Source: an uncultured Lachnospiraceae bacterium (GTDB lineage: Bacteria > Bacillota > Clostridia > Lachnospirales > Lachnospiraceae). Taken from it: a stretch of 38,761 nt of DNA. The stretch covers positions 1 to 38,761 of the forward strand of contig CAJOLD010000021.1 in assembly GCA_905235435.1 (NCBI GenBank), given 5' to 3'. Of the stretch, positions 28,192 to 35,928 are shown one piece after another (the stretch's first letter is position 1; the number at the start of each line of letters is the position of its first letter). The notes below the pieces were generated by a model. It saw only the letters and a program-made list of their open reading frames with translations, did not search any database and was not told the origin of the DNA. The translations under genes were made by a program, and so were the position numbers.

Positions 28192-28932
28192 ATGAACTGG
28201 GTAGCTCCGATCAAAGATGAGGAAACGCTGAAGAGTTTTGAGGAAACGCTGAAGAAGACGGACGTCAAGTATTACATCATGTTCGAGATCGGCATGGGGA
28301 CGGGACTGCAGCTGCAGGACATCCTGAAGCTGAAGGTGCGCGACGTAAAGGACAGGGATTCCCTCGAGGTCTTTATCGGGACGCGGCGCGTGCGCCGGGT
28401 ATTCCGCTTTTCCCAGGAGCTTAGCCGGGAGATCGCCGCGTACGTAAAGGACAGGGATCCGGACAGCTGGCTGATCGTCGGACACGCGAGCTCCGGTTCG
28501 CCGCTCTCCAGGGAACAGGCCTACAGAGCCCTGCGCCAGGCGGGCAGCGAGGTCGGCCTCGAAGCGATCGGCGCGCAGACCATGCGGAAGACCTTCGCGT
28601 GGAGATATTATCATACGACGGGGGATATCTATTATCTTCAGAATCTCCTGAACCACGCCTCAGCGTCGATCACCTACCGGTATATCGGAGAGGATCCGTC
28701 CGGAAAACCCTGCGGACTGCCCATCTGGCCGGAGGACACGGCGCGCAGCCGAAGGATCCTGCTGGAGACGGATGAGGGGGCGGTGAGGATCGGCCGGATC
28801 AGCGATCTGCTGGGCCGGATCAGCAAAGAGATCTCGAAGGGAGAGCTGGAGGACGAAGAATGCGGAAGGCTGGAGCGCCTTCTTTTGGATATCGAAGGGG
28901 CCATCAGAAATTATGACGAAGGCCGGTATTAA
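28192..28932 (+). CDS. Tyrosine-recombinase-like protein, catalytic residues partly missing
   Basis: The 246-aa protein resembles only the catalytic domain of phage-type integrases; no N-terminal DNA-binding domain is present. The region GMGTGLQLQDILKLKV matches the box I block, but Gln40 replaces the catalytic arginine. Box II reads QTMRKTF, with Gln129 for histidine but Arg132 kept. NHASASITYRYIG retains His155 and the nucleophile-position Tyr164. A charged C-terminal extension (about 195-246) follows. Loss of two catalytic residues suggests a DNA-binding or regulatory role instead of recombination. It lies 65 bp after the carboxypeptidase gene, with AAAGGA about 12 bases before the ATG, and its stop overlaps the convergent exonuclease stop. 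Confidence 0.75.
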   Translation: MNWVAPIKDEETLKSFEETLKKTDVKYYIMFEIGMGTGLQLQDILKLKVRDVKDRDSLEVFIGTRRVRRVFRFSQELSREIAAYVKDRDPDSWLIVGHASSGSPLSREQAYRALRQAGSEVGLEAIGAQTMRKTFAWRYYHTTGDIYYLQNLLNHASASITYRYIGEDPSGKPCGLPIWPEDTARSRRILLETDEGAVRIGRISDLLGRISKEISKGELEDEECGRLERLLLDIEGAIRNYDEGRY

Positions 28933-28942
28933 TTACCGGCCT
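28920..28942. terminator. Hairpin over the convergent stop codons
   Basis: AGGCCGGTA pairs perfectly with TACCGGCCT around loop TTAAT, which holds both convergent stop codons. No T run follows on either side, so a bidirectional terminator function is likely but unproven. Confidence 0.5.
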
Positions 28943-29879
28943 GTCTGCGGATCCTGCGCTTTACGCGCAGGATCTCCTGTTTTTCACGGATCGCCAGCGC
29001 CTCCTGATCGGTGGCGGGGCGGATGGTTTTGACGACGTAGGTGCGCCCCTCGCGGTCAAGCCGCATGCGGGCCTTGCCCTTGATCCAGCCGTGCTCCTCG
29101 CACCAGGCCAGACAGTGATAATTGCGTCCGCTGGAGAACCAGCGGATCTTTTTGCGCGCGGGCTTTCCGCAGAAGGTGCAGCGGGTGGAGGATACCTCCC
29201 TGTCCCGGATGGCTTCATAGCGGTCGGCAAAGGGGCGGGAGATGGTTTTTACGTATCCCGGATAGGTGACCCGGATCTCCTCTTTGCGGCTCCTCGGCGT
29301 CCGGTAGCAGTCGATGGACGAGTTGGCGCGGATCACCTCCGGATCGATCGTCTGCAGGATCCGGGCGGTGTAGCTGGCGTCGGAGTAGGCATCGTGAAAT
29401 TCCTGTTCCTCCGGGAGGGAGAGAAACTGCGCGGCCCACTCCAGGGAGCGCCTCGTCTTCCTGTCCTCGTAGACGATGCTGAAAAGCTTCTGTACATCAT
29501 AGTAAAAGAACGGGAAGGGGAAGGGCTGCTCCATGCCGTGCCAGGCAATGTTCCGCTGCAGCTCCGTCAGGTCCGAGCTGCCCCAGATGCAGAACGCGGG
29601 ATCCTCCCCGCACCACGCCAGGAAATCCCGGAAGACCTCCGGGAAGGCGCGCCGGCCCTCGAAGTCGGCCTCCGTCAGGTGTACGATCTGCCGCGTGCGG
29701 AAATGCAGCCTGGTGTAGACCTGCGGGCGGATGATCTCGCGAAACGTCCCGGTCTCCCGAAGGTCCTCATCCAGCCGGACGGCGCCGATCTCAATGATCT
29801 CAAAAGGAAGCTGCGCCTCTTCGCGGCGCTTTCCACCCGGACACTGGTTCCACTCCAGGTCCAGAACGATGTAATTCAT
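28929..29879 (-). CDS. DEDDh 3'-5' exonuclease domain protein (KapD-like)
   Basis: The 316-aa protein has the RNase T/DnaQ-type exonuclease fold. Asp7 and Glu9 (VLDLEW), Asp103 (GSSDLTEL), His162 and Asp167 (HDAYSDA) make up the DEDDh site. Such enzymes degrade single-stranded DNA or RNA ends; the substrate cannot be deduced. The C-terminal third has a possible zinc site: Cys234/Cys237 (CTFC), Cys256 and Cys260. AGAGGAG lies before the ATG. It is the only right-arm gene facing the replication fork and has its own promoter next to the metK leader. Confidence 0.85.
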   Translation of the reverse strand: MNYIVLDLEWNQCPGGKRREEAQLPFEIIEIGAVRLDEDLRETGTFREIIRPQVYTRLHFRTRQIVHLTEADFEGRRAFPEVFRDFLAWCGEDPAFCIWGSSDLTELQRNIAWHGMEQPFPFPFFYYDVQKLFSIVYEDRKTRRSLEWAAQFLSLPEEQEFHDAYSDASYTARILQTIDPEVIRANSSIDCYRTPRSRKEEIRVTYPGYVKTISRPFADRYEAIRDREVSSTRCTFCGKPARKKIRWFSSGRNYHCLAWCEEHGWIKGKARMRLDREGRTYVVKTIRPATDQEALAIREKQEILRVKRRIRRQAGN

Positions 29880-29903
29880 AATTGAAACTCCTCTCTGCGT
29901 AAC

Positions 29904-29912
29904 AATATATCA
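29904..29912 (-). promoter_or_regulatory. Extended -10 promoter of the exonuclease gene
   Basis: TGA-TATATT on the minus strand is an extended -10 element about 25 bp upstream of the exonuclease ATG. It lies back to back with the -35 of the metK promoter. Confidence 0.45.
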
Positions 29913-29922
29913 CAAATTTTAC

Positions 29923-29951
29923 TTGACGGAATGTTTATTTAGCAGTAATGT
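29923..29951 (+). promoter_or_regulatory. Promoter of the metK riboswitch leader
   Basis: TTGACG (5/6) is followed after 17 bp by TAATGT, a weaker -10. Transcription would start near 29958, about 30 nt before the riboswitch. The -35 is clear, while the exact -10 is less certain. Confidence 0.5.
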
Positions 29952-29989
29952 TATAGCCGTACATTAAAAATTTTATAGGTTGCTTTTCT

Positions 29990-30087
29990 CTTATTCAGAG
30001 TGGCGGAGGTACATAGGACCGGTGAAACCACGGCAACCCCAGCGTGCTGGAAGGTGCCAACCTGAGCGAGTGAACTCGAACAATAAG
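29990..30087 (+). promoter_or_regulatory. SAM-I riboswitch (S-box leader)
   Basis: The closing stem pairs CTTATT with AATAAG. Inside are the S-box signatures: AGAGTGGCGGAGG, GGTGAAACCACGGCAACC (kink-turn and SAM-binding core) and the last stem with GAGTGAACTC. A terminator follows 21 nt downstream, so the RNA should switch metK off when SAM is plentiful. Confidence 0.93.
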
Positions 30088-30108
30088 GGGATCTATCAAA
30101 ATATGAAT

Positions 30109-30137
30109 CCCTCCCGTTGCGCGGAGGGTTTTCTTTT
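30109..30137 (+). terminator. Riboswitch-controlled terminator before metK
   Basis: CCCTCC pairs with GGAGGG around an 8-nt loop, followed by TTTTCTTTT. It is the expression platform of the SAM-I leader; antitermination would use sequence between the aptamer and this stem. Confidence 0.85.
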
Positions 30138-30163
30138 GGGAAAAGCAAGGAAAGGAAAGGGAA

Positions 30164-31348
30164 ATGGAAAGAGTACTGTTTACCTCTGAATCTGTTACCG
30201 AAGGGCATCCCGACAAGGTCTGCGACCAGATCTCGGACGCTGTCCTGGACGCGCTGCTTGAGCAGGACCCGATGAGCAGGGTCGCCTGCGAGACGTCCTG
30301 CACGACGGGCATGGTGCTGCTGATGGGCGAGATCTCATCCAAAGCGAACGTCGACTACCAGAAGATCGTGCGAAACACGATCGCCGAGATCGGCTACACG
30401 AAGAGTGAGTACGGCTTTGACGCCGAGACCTGCGCTGTCCTGATCGCGCTGGACAAACAGTCCGGCGATATCGCGATGGGCGTTGACCGCGCGCTCGAGG
30501 CAAGAGGCCAGGATCTGAGCGACAGCGAGATCGAAGAGACCGGCGCCGGCGACCAGGGCATGATGTTCGGCTACGCCTGCGATGAGACCGACGAGTACAT
30601 GCCCTATCCGATCTGGCTTGCGCACAGGCTGACGAAACAGCTCGCGAAGGTCCGCAAGGACGGCACCATTCCTTATCTGCGCCCGGACGGAAAGAGCCAG
30701 GTCTCTGTCGAATATATCGACGGAAAGCCCGTGCGCCTCGACGCGGTCGTCCTCTCTACACAGCATGACGACGACGTGACCCAGGAGCAGATCCGCGAGG
30801 ATATCACAAAGTATGTATTTGATCCCATCCTTCCGAAGGAAATGATCGACGCCGATACGAAGTTCTTCGTCAATCCGACGGGACGCTTTGTCATCGGAGG
30901 TCCTCACGGTGACAGCGGTCTGACCGGCCGCAAGATCATCGTCGACACCTACGGCGGATACGCAAGGCACGGCGGCGGAGCCTTCTCCGGCAAGGACTGC
31001 ACGAAGGTCGACCGCAGCGCTTCCTACGCTGCCCGCTACGCGGCCAAGAACATCGTGGCCGCAGGGCTGGCCTCCCGCTGTGAGATCCAGCTGTCCTACG
31101 CGATCGGCGTTGCGCAGCCCACTTCCGTGATGGCCAACACCTTCGGCACCGGAAAGGTCTCCGACGAGGCACTGACCGAGATCATCCGCAAGACCTTTGA
31201 CCTCCGCCCGGCCGGCATCATCCGCATGCTCGACCTGCGCAGGCCCATCTACAAACAGACGGCTGCATACGGACATTTCGGAAGAAATGAACTCGATCTT
31301 CCGTGGGAGCGCCTTGACAAGGTCGACGAGCTCCGCAGCTACCTCTGA
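30164..31348 (+). CDS. metK: S-adenosylmethionine synthase
   Basis: MetK makes SAM from methionine and ATP. The 394-aa protein has the family signatures [15 protein letters not shown] near the N-terminus, [12 protein letters not shown] and the P-loop-like [25 protein letters not shown] lies before the ATG. It is controlled by the upstream SAM-I riboswitch, giving product feedback. The pseudouridine synthase gene begins 16 bp downstream and should be co-transcribed. Confidence 0.98.
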   Translation: MERVLFTSESVTEGHPDKVCDQISDAVLDALLEQDPMSRVACETSCTTGMVLLMGEISSKANVDYQKIVRNTIAEIGYTKSEYGFDAETCAVLIALDKQSGDIAMGVDRALEARGQDLSDSEIEETGAGDQGMMFGYACDETDEYMPYPIWLAHRLTKQLAKVRKDGTIPYLRPDGKSQVSVEYIDGKPVRLDAVVLSTQHDDDVTQEQIREDITKYVFDPILPKEMIDADTKFFVNPTGRFVIGGPHGDSGLTGRKIIVDTYGGYARHGGGAFSGKDCTKVDRSASYAARYAAKNIVAAGLASRCEIQLSYAIGVAQPTSVMANTFGTGKVSDEALTEIIRKTFDLRPAGIIRMLDLRRPIYKQTAAYGHFGRNELDLPWERLDKVDELRSYL

Positions 31349-31364
31349 TCTTTTGGAGAAAAAT

Positions 31365-32087
31365 ATGAGAATAGTAAGCGGCAGACCGGGATATGAGATC
31401 GTCTTTGAGGACGACTGCGTCCTGGTCTGCCGCAAGGCAGCCGGCCTTGCGACGGAGAGTGCACTTACGGGCGCGCCCGACCTCGCGGGCCGGCTTCGCC
31501 TTTATCTGAAGGGAGAAGAGGAGGGCGGCGGCGCGCCGTACCTCGGGATCGTGCACAGGCTCGACCAGCCCGTGGAGGGACTGCTCGTCTTCGCGAAGAC
31601 GCCGGAGGCGGCCGCGGAGCTCTCCGCGCAGGTAAGGGACGGAAGAATGGAAAAGACCTACCTGGCGATGGTGCATCTGCCGGAGGGCGCGCCGAAGACG
31701 GCCCGTCTGGAAGATCAGCTCGTCCGGGAGGGAAGCGGGGTCCGCATGGCCCGGCCCGGGGAGAAGGGCGCAAAACGCGCGGCGCTCTCCTACGAGGTCC
31801 TTGAAAAAGGCGGTGAGTTCGGTCTCCTTAAGGTATCGCTGGAGACCGGGAGACGCCACCAGATCCGCGCGCAGCTTGCCGCCGCCGGCATGCCCATCCT
31901 GGGGGACCGGCGCTACGGAAGAGGAGATGAGGGGGACCGGTTCCCCGCTCTTTGCGCCGCGCGGCTCGGGTTTGATCATCCGCGCACCCGGGAGCGCCTC
32001 GTCTTTGAAAAGATCCCGTCCGGCGGACGGTGGGACGAGAGCGCACACCTTGCCTCGGCGCGCGAAGCGCATGCCCTTCCCTTTTAG
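31365..32087 (+). CDS. RluA-family pseudouridine synthase
   Basis: The 240-aa protein carries the RluA catalytic motif HRLDQPVEGLLVFAKT with Asp67 as the expected nucleophile, and the C-terminal GRRHQIRAQLAAAGMPILGDRRYG block. There is no N-terminal S4 domain, so it is a short RluA-type enzyme; the target uridine in rRNA or tRNA is unknown. The ATG at 31365 was chosen because GGAG lies 7 bases upstream; the open frame extends earlier only within metK. It probably shares the SAM-responsive transcript. Confidence 0.9.
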   Translation: MRIVSGRPGYEIVFEDDCVLVCRKAAGLATESALTGAPDLAGRLRLYLKGEEEGGGAPYLGIVHRLDQPVEGLLVFAKTPEAAAELSAQVRDGRMEKTYLAMVHLPEGAPKTARLEDQLVREGSGVRMARPGEKGAKRAALSYEVLEKGGEFGLLKVSLETGRRHQIRAQLAAAGMPILGDRRYGRGDEGDRFPALCAARLGFDHPRTRERLVFEKIPSGGRWDESAHLASAREAHALPF

Positions 32088-32099
32088 CCCCGGCCAAGC

Positions 32100-32129
32100 T
32101 TGACAGGATCGATAGTATCGGTGTACTAC
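32100..32129 (+). promoter_or_regulatory. Promoter and putative operator of the TetR gene
   Basis: A perfect TTGACA (32100-32105) is followed after 18 bp by TACTAC (32124-32129). The inverted repeat TAGTA-N6-TACTA (32113-32128) overlaps the spacer and -10, as expected for autorepression. The predicted start coincides closely with the ATG at 32137. Confidence 0.55.
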
Positions 32130-32136
32130 ATTAGAT

Positions 32137-32682
32137 ATGCAGGTAAGGAAAGATGTAAAAAGTGCGCTGGCGGAGAGCTTCCGCGAACTGGTCCTGGAGA
32201 AGCCGGTGGAAAAGATCACGATCAAGGAGATCGCGGACCGCACCGGCGTTATTCGCGTGACTTTTTATAATCATTTCCAGGACAAATATGAGGTCCTGGA
32301 GTGGATCTGCAATGAAGAACTCTTCTCGCCCGCAAAGGAGCACCTTGAGGAGGGCAGGGTCCGGGAGGCCGTCACCCGGCTCTTTACGGCGCTGGCGGAG
32401 CACCGGGATTTTTATATCCACGCCTCCCGGTTTACGGGGCAGAATTCCTTCGAGAGCATCCTTGGCGCCGGGATCGCGGACTGCGCGCTCTTCTATATCG
32501 AAAAGCACGGCTCGGGGGCAGAAACCTCCCCTGCATGGCTTACGCCGCAGCGCACCGCCGGCTATATCGCCCGGAGCCTCGGCTATCTCGTGCTTGAGTG
32601 GATCCGCGGCGGCATGCAGGAGGATCCGGCGCAGATGGCGCAGATCTATATACACCTTTCCGGGTGGGAAGGAAATGAATAG
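32137..32682 (+). CDS. TetR-family transcriptional regulator
   Basis: The 181-aa protein has an N-terminal TetR helix-turn-helix (about residues 27-57; ITIKEIADRTGVIRVTFYNHF) and a C-terminal ligand/dimer domain (about 70-175), resembling TetR/DhaS-type regulators. No ribosome site is visible before the ATG, and the promoter lies so close that the mRNA may be leaderless. The inducer and targets are unknown. A palindrome at its promoter suggests self-repression. It is bounded by a hairpin terminator and the structured element. Confidence 0.88.
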   Translation: MQVRKDVKSALAESFRELVLEKPVEKITIKEIADRTGVIRVTFYNHFQDKYEVLEWICNEELFSPAKEHLEEGRVREAVTRLFTALAEHRDFYIHASRFTGQNSFESILGAGIADCALFYIEKHGSGAETSPAWLTPQRTAGYIARSLGYLVLEWIRGGMQEDPAQMAQIYIHLSGWEGNE

Positions 32683-32707
32683 GAGCGGGGCGAATCGCCT
32701 CGCTCCT
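32681..32707 (+). terminator. Hairpin terminator after the TetR gene
   Basis: AGGAGCGGGGCG pairs with CGCCTCGCTCCT (12 bp, one G-T pair) around loop AAT, overlapping the stop codon. Only AATTTACT follows, a weak T run. Confidence 0.6.
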
Positions 32708-32710
32708 AAT

Positions 32711-32903
32711 TTACTATTCGCGGCTCTCCCCACACAGGCCACAGACCGCCCTTACGGGCTATATGCCGCCAAAGGCGGGCGTCATATGTCTGAGGCTGTG
32801 TGTGGAGTTCCTGCTTCGCAGGCCCTCCTTGAATCCAGTCCGTGTTTCTTTCGTGCAGGCACGAAGAAACCCGTCCTGCCTTCAACTCGGCCGCGAATAG
32901 TAA
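32711..32903. other. 193-bp structured element with perfect 14-bp terminal inverted repeats
   Basis: No gene is present here. TTACTATTCGCGGC (32711-32724) pairs perfectly with GCCGCGAATAGTAA (32890-32903). Inside are four arms, all supported by visible pairing. A long stem (32726-32746 with 32788-32807) closes a junction of two hairpins: GCCC-TTAC-GGGC and ATATG/CCGCC with GGCGG/CATAT. Then CCTGC-TTC-GCAGG (32810-32822), and a long hairpin GTTTC-T-TTCGTGC with GCACGAA-GAAAC (32844-32870), itself flanked by TTGAA/TTCAA. It could be a structured RNA or a small non-autonomous mobile element. No target-site duplication is obvious. Confidence 0.8.
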
Positions 32904-32919
32904 CTGTTTATGGACAAAT

Positions 32920-32948
32920 CTGTAAAAATAACGTATATTTTATATAAT
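32920..32948 (+). promoter_or_regulatory. Candidate promoter of the ATP synthase operon
   Basis: A perfect TATAAT (32943-32948) lies 17 bp after CTGTAA (3/6 match). It sits between the structured element and atpZ, giving a leader of about 45 nt. Confidence 0.55.
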
Positions 32949-33000
32949 GCATATGATGGCGGAAGTGTTCGCGTCCCACGCGGGCGGGAAAGGAGGCAGC

Positions 33001-33264
33001 ATGAATGATTGGAGGAAGGCGCTCCGGTATCTTACGCTGCTCTCGCAGCTGGGGCTTTCTCTGGTGGTGCCGCTGCTGATGTGCATTTTGTTCTGCTGGT
33101 GGCTGAACACCGCCCACGGGGTGGGTGTCTGGGTCTATATTCCCGGCTTCTTTTTCGGCCTCGGCGGGTCCTTTACGACGGCGTGGCGCCTGTATAAGAC
33201 GGTGACCGCCGGGGAGGACAAGCACAAGGACAGAAAGAAGGGCATCTTCTTTAATTCCCATTGA
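33001..33264 (+). CDS. atpZ: AtpZ/AtpI-family small membrane protein
   Basis: The 87-aa protein has two hydrophobic segments (about 19-38 and 44-63) separated by a short loop, then a basic tail. This is typical of the AtpZ-type proteins that precede AtpI in Firmicutes atp operons and may aid magnesium/calcium supply or rotor assembly. The ATG at 33001 was chosen because AAGGAGG lies 4 bases before it; the frame extends 54 bp upstream without a ribosome site. Symbol assignment rests on position and topology. Confidence 0.75.
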   Translation: MNDWRKALRYLTLLSQLGLSLVVPLLMCILFCWWLNTAHGVGVWVYIPGFFFGLGGSFTTAWRLYKTVTAGEDKHKDRKKGIFFNSH

Positions 33265-33294
33265 TATTTCCGATAGTTCTGAAAGGATCGTTCT

Positions 33295-33735
33295 ATGGTC
33301 GTTCAACCTGCGGTCAAAAAAGAAACGATGCATGTCGCGGTCTATACCGCGATCGGCACGGTGCTCATGTTTGTCGTCTTTGCGGTCGGACATGCCGTCT
33401 GGCCGGACTACGTTCCGATCGACTGGCGCGTTTTTCTCGGCGGCGTGTGCGGAAGCATCGTTGCCGTCCTCAATTTTTTCCTGATGGGCCTCGCCGTACA
33501 GAAGGTGGCGGGCGAGCCGGATGAGGATAAGGCCCGGCTCATTATGAAATCGAGTTATCAGAGGCGCATGCTCATGCAGCTTCTGTGGATCGTCCTCGCG
33601 ATCGTCTGTCCCTGTTTTCAGTTCGCGGCCGGTATCGTGCCGCTGTTTTTCCCAAGTCTCGGCATCAAGCTGTCCGGGTTCTTCCCGGGCATGAGAAATA
33701 AAAATACGAAGAGTAAAGGAGGTGAGAGCGGATGA
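33295..33735 (+). CDS. atpI: ATP synthase subunit I (AtpI)
   Basis: The 146-aa membrane protein has about four hydrophobic segments (near 13-32, 43-67, 93-113 and 114-128). AtpI-type proteins help assemble the c-ring. It lies between atpZ and atpB and its stop overlaps the atpB ATG (ATGA). AAAGGA precedes the start. The sequence is weakly conserved, so the call depends mainly on context. Confidence 0.75.
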   Translation: MVVQPAVKKETMHVAVYTAIGTVLMFVVFAVGHAVWPDYVPIDWRVFLGGVCGSIVAVLNFFLMGLAVQKVAGEPDEDKARLIMKSSYQRRMLMQLLWIVLAIVCPCFQFAAGIVPLFFPSLGIKLSGFFPGMRNKNTKSKGGESG

Positions 33736-34490
33736 ATATAGATATCACCGGCGCGAAGATTTTTTACACCTTCCCTTATGACTTCCCGGTACTCGGCAAA
33801 TTCCAGATCACAGAGACCCTGGTCGTCAGCTGGATCGTTATGGCGATCATAACGCTCCTGTGCATATGGCTGACGCACGACCTGAAGGTCGAAAACATTT
33901 CCAGGCGGCAGGCGCTTGCGGAGATGATCGTGGAGACCGCGGATCATTTCGTGGTCGGGAATGCCGGAGAAAAGTTCCGGAAGCTGGTGCCCTTTATCGC
34001 GGCACTGTTCGCGACCAGCGCCTTCTCCAACCTGATCAGCCTGGTAGGGCTTCGAAGTCCCACTGCCGATCTGTCGACGGAAGCGGCCTGGGCGGGCCTT
34101 GTCTTTGCGATGATCACGGCCCAGAAGATAAAGTCATCGGGCCTCGGCGGCTATCTGAAGGGATTTACTTCGCCGATCTTTGTAATGACCCCGTTCAATA
34201 TCCTTTCCGAGCTTGCAACGCCGATCAGCCTGGCCTGCCGTCATTTCGGCAACATCCTCTCGGGCATTGTCATCAACGCGCTGATCTACGGTTCTCTCGC
34301 CGTCGCGAGCGCAGCCCTCTTCGGGCTCATCCCCGGCGCGGTCGGAAGGGTCCTTTCGCAAATACCGGTGCTCGACGTCGGTCTGCCGGCCATCCTGTCG
34401 GTCTACTTCGACTGGTTCACCGGACTGATGCAGGCGTTCATCTTCTGCATGCTGACGATCATGTATCTCGCAAACGCGGCAGAAGAATGA
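33732..34490 (+). CDS. atpB: ATP synthase subunit a
   Basis: AtpB forms the ion half-channels next to the c-ring. The 252-aa protein has several membrane segments; the essential arginine is Arg170 in ISLACRHFGNI, and NILSELATPISL precedes it as in the family. AAAGGAGG lies before the ATG, and the start overlaps atpI by four bases. The C-terminal helix FDWFTGLMQAFIFCMLTIMYL is typical. Confidence 0.95.
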   Translation: MNIDITGAKIFYTFPYDFPVLGKFQITETLVVSWIVMAIITLLCIWLTHDLKVENISRRQALAEMIVETADHFVVGNAGEKFRKLVPFIAALFATSAFSNLISLVGLRSPTADLSTEAAWAGLVFAMITAQKIKSSGLGGYLKGFTSPIFVMTPFNILSELATPISLACRHFGNILSGIVINALIYGSLAVASAALFGLIPGAVGRVLSQIPVLDVGLPAILSVYFDWFTGLMQAFIFCMLTIMYLANAAEE

Positions 34491-34515
34491 TCCTTATAAA
34501 AAAAGACAACAGTAA

Positions 34516-34821
<306 letters not shown>

Positions 34822-34864
34822 TGACGGAGAAGGAAACCGCAGCCGTCATACAGGGGGGATCGAT

Positions 34865-35368
34865 ATGAATACACAGGAATTAGTTACCCTCGTACCATGG
34901 ACGATCATCGCGCAGCTCTGCAACCTGTTCATCCAGGTCCTGCTGATCAAGCATTTTCTGTTCAAACCGATCAAGGCAGTGCTTGAAAAGCGCAAAGAGA
35001 AAGTCGACGAGCAGATCCGGCAGGCCGAGGAAGCAAACGCGCAGGCGCAGGCGATGAAAGAGGCCTATGAAAAGGATATCGCCGAGGCGCAGGGCCGGGC
35101 GGGAGAGATCCTGGCAGCGGCACAGAAGACCGCTTCCGACCAGAGCGACCGGATGCTGCAGGAAGCTGCCGAGGAGGCAGCGGCCATCCGCGCGCGCGCC
35201 CAGAGCGACATCGCCCAGGAAAAGCGCAAGGCCGTGAACGAGGTGAAGAACGATATCGGCGGAATTGCCGTCGAGATCGCCGGCAAGGTGATCGAGCGCG
35301 AGATCAGCGAGGAAGATCACCGCAAACTCATTGATGAGTTTATTGAGAATGTAGGTGAGGCATCATGA
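34865..35368 (+). CDS. atpF: ATP synthase subunit b
   Basis: AtpF is the peripheral stalk that holds F1 against F0. The 167-aa protein has one N-terminal membrane helix (about 10-30) followed by a long Ala/Glu/Lys/Arg-rich helix (AKAL-type dimer stalk) to the end. GGGGG lies before the ATG. Its stop overlaps the atpH start. Confidence 0.95.
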   Translation: MNTQELVTLVPWTIIAQLCNLFIQVLLIKHFLFKPIKAVLEKRKEKVDEQIRQAEEANAQAQAMKEAYEKDIAEAQGRAGEILAAAQKTASDQSDRMLQEAAEEAAAIRARAQSDIAQEKRKAVNEVKNDIGGIAVEIAGKVIEREISEEDHRKLIDEFIENVGEAS

Positions 35369-35904
35369 CAGGTACTGCCCGGCTTTACGGAGACAGTTTA
35401 TATGATCTTGCCGTGGAAGCGGGGGCCGGGGAAGAGATGCACGAGCAGTGCAGCGAGATCCGCAGGCTCTTCTGGGAGAACCCCGAGTATGTCCGCCTTC
35501 TGTCCGAGCCTTCCATTGACATAAAGGAAAGGCAGGGACTGATCGAGGAGGCGTTCGGGGAGACGGCGCACCGCTATCTTTTGAATTTCCTGAAGCTCTT
35601 GTGCGAAAGGGATCTTCTGCGGGAATTCGGAGGATGCTGCGAGGAATTTGACCGCAGATACAACGCGGACCGGAACATCTCGGAGGCGGTGGCGACCAGC
35701 GCCGTCGAGCTGACCGGCGAGCAGAAGAGCGCTCTTAAGGCAAAGCTGGAACAGATGAGCGGACACATCGTGAATCTGATCTGCCGGACGGACCCCTCCA
35801 TCATCGGCGGCCTTAAGGTCGAGCTCGATGGCAAGGCGCTGGACGGCACGATAAAGAGCAGGCTGTCCGGCATCGGAAGAAAGCTGGAAGAGACAACTGT
35901 ATGA
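35365..35904 (+). CDS. atpH: ATP synthase subunit delta
   Basis: AtpH joins the b stalk to the top of the alpha/beta ring. The 179-aa protein has the N-terminal helical domain (TARLYGDSLYDLAVEAG) and the C-terminal family block KLEQMSGHIVNLICRTDPSIIGGLKVELDG. The start overlaps atpF by four bases. Confidence 0.95.
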   Translation: MTGTARLYGDSLYDLAVEAGAGEEMHEQCSEIRRLFWENPEYVRLLSEPSIDIKERQGLIEEAFGETAHRYLLNFLKLLCERDLLREFGGCCEEFDRRYNADRNISEAVATSAVELTGEQKSALKAKLEQMSGHIVNLICRTDPSIIGGLKVELDGKALDGTIKSRLSGIGRKLEETTV

Positions 35905-35928
35905 TTTATATAAGGATGGGAAGCTAAC

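Noticed and set aside
32711..32903. CRISPR array or insertion sequence
   Set aside because: There are no repeated spacers and no transposase; the segment consists of inverted, not direct, repeats.
32288..32947. Plus-strand open frame over the TetR gene and the structured element
   Set aside because: It overlaps the TetR gene out of frame and runs through stem-loops; the Ser/Arg-rich product looks non-coding.
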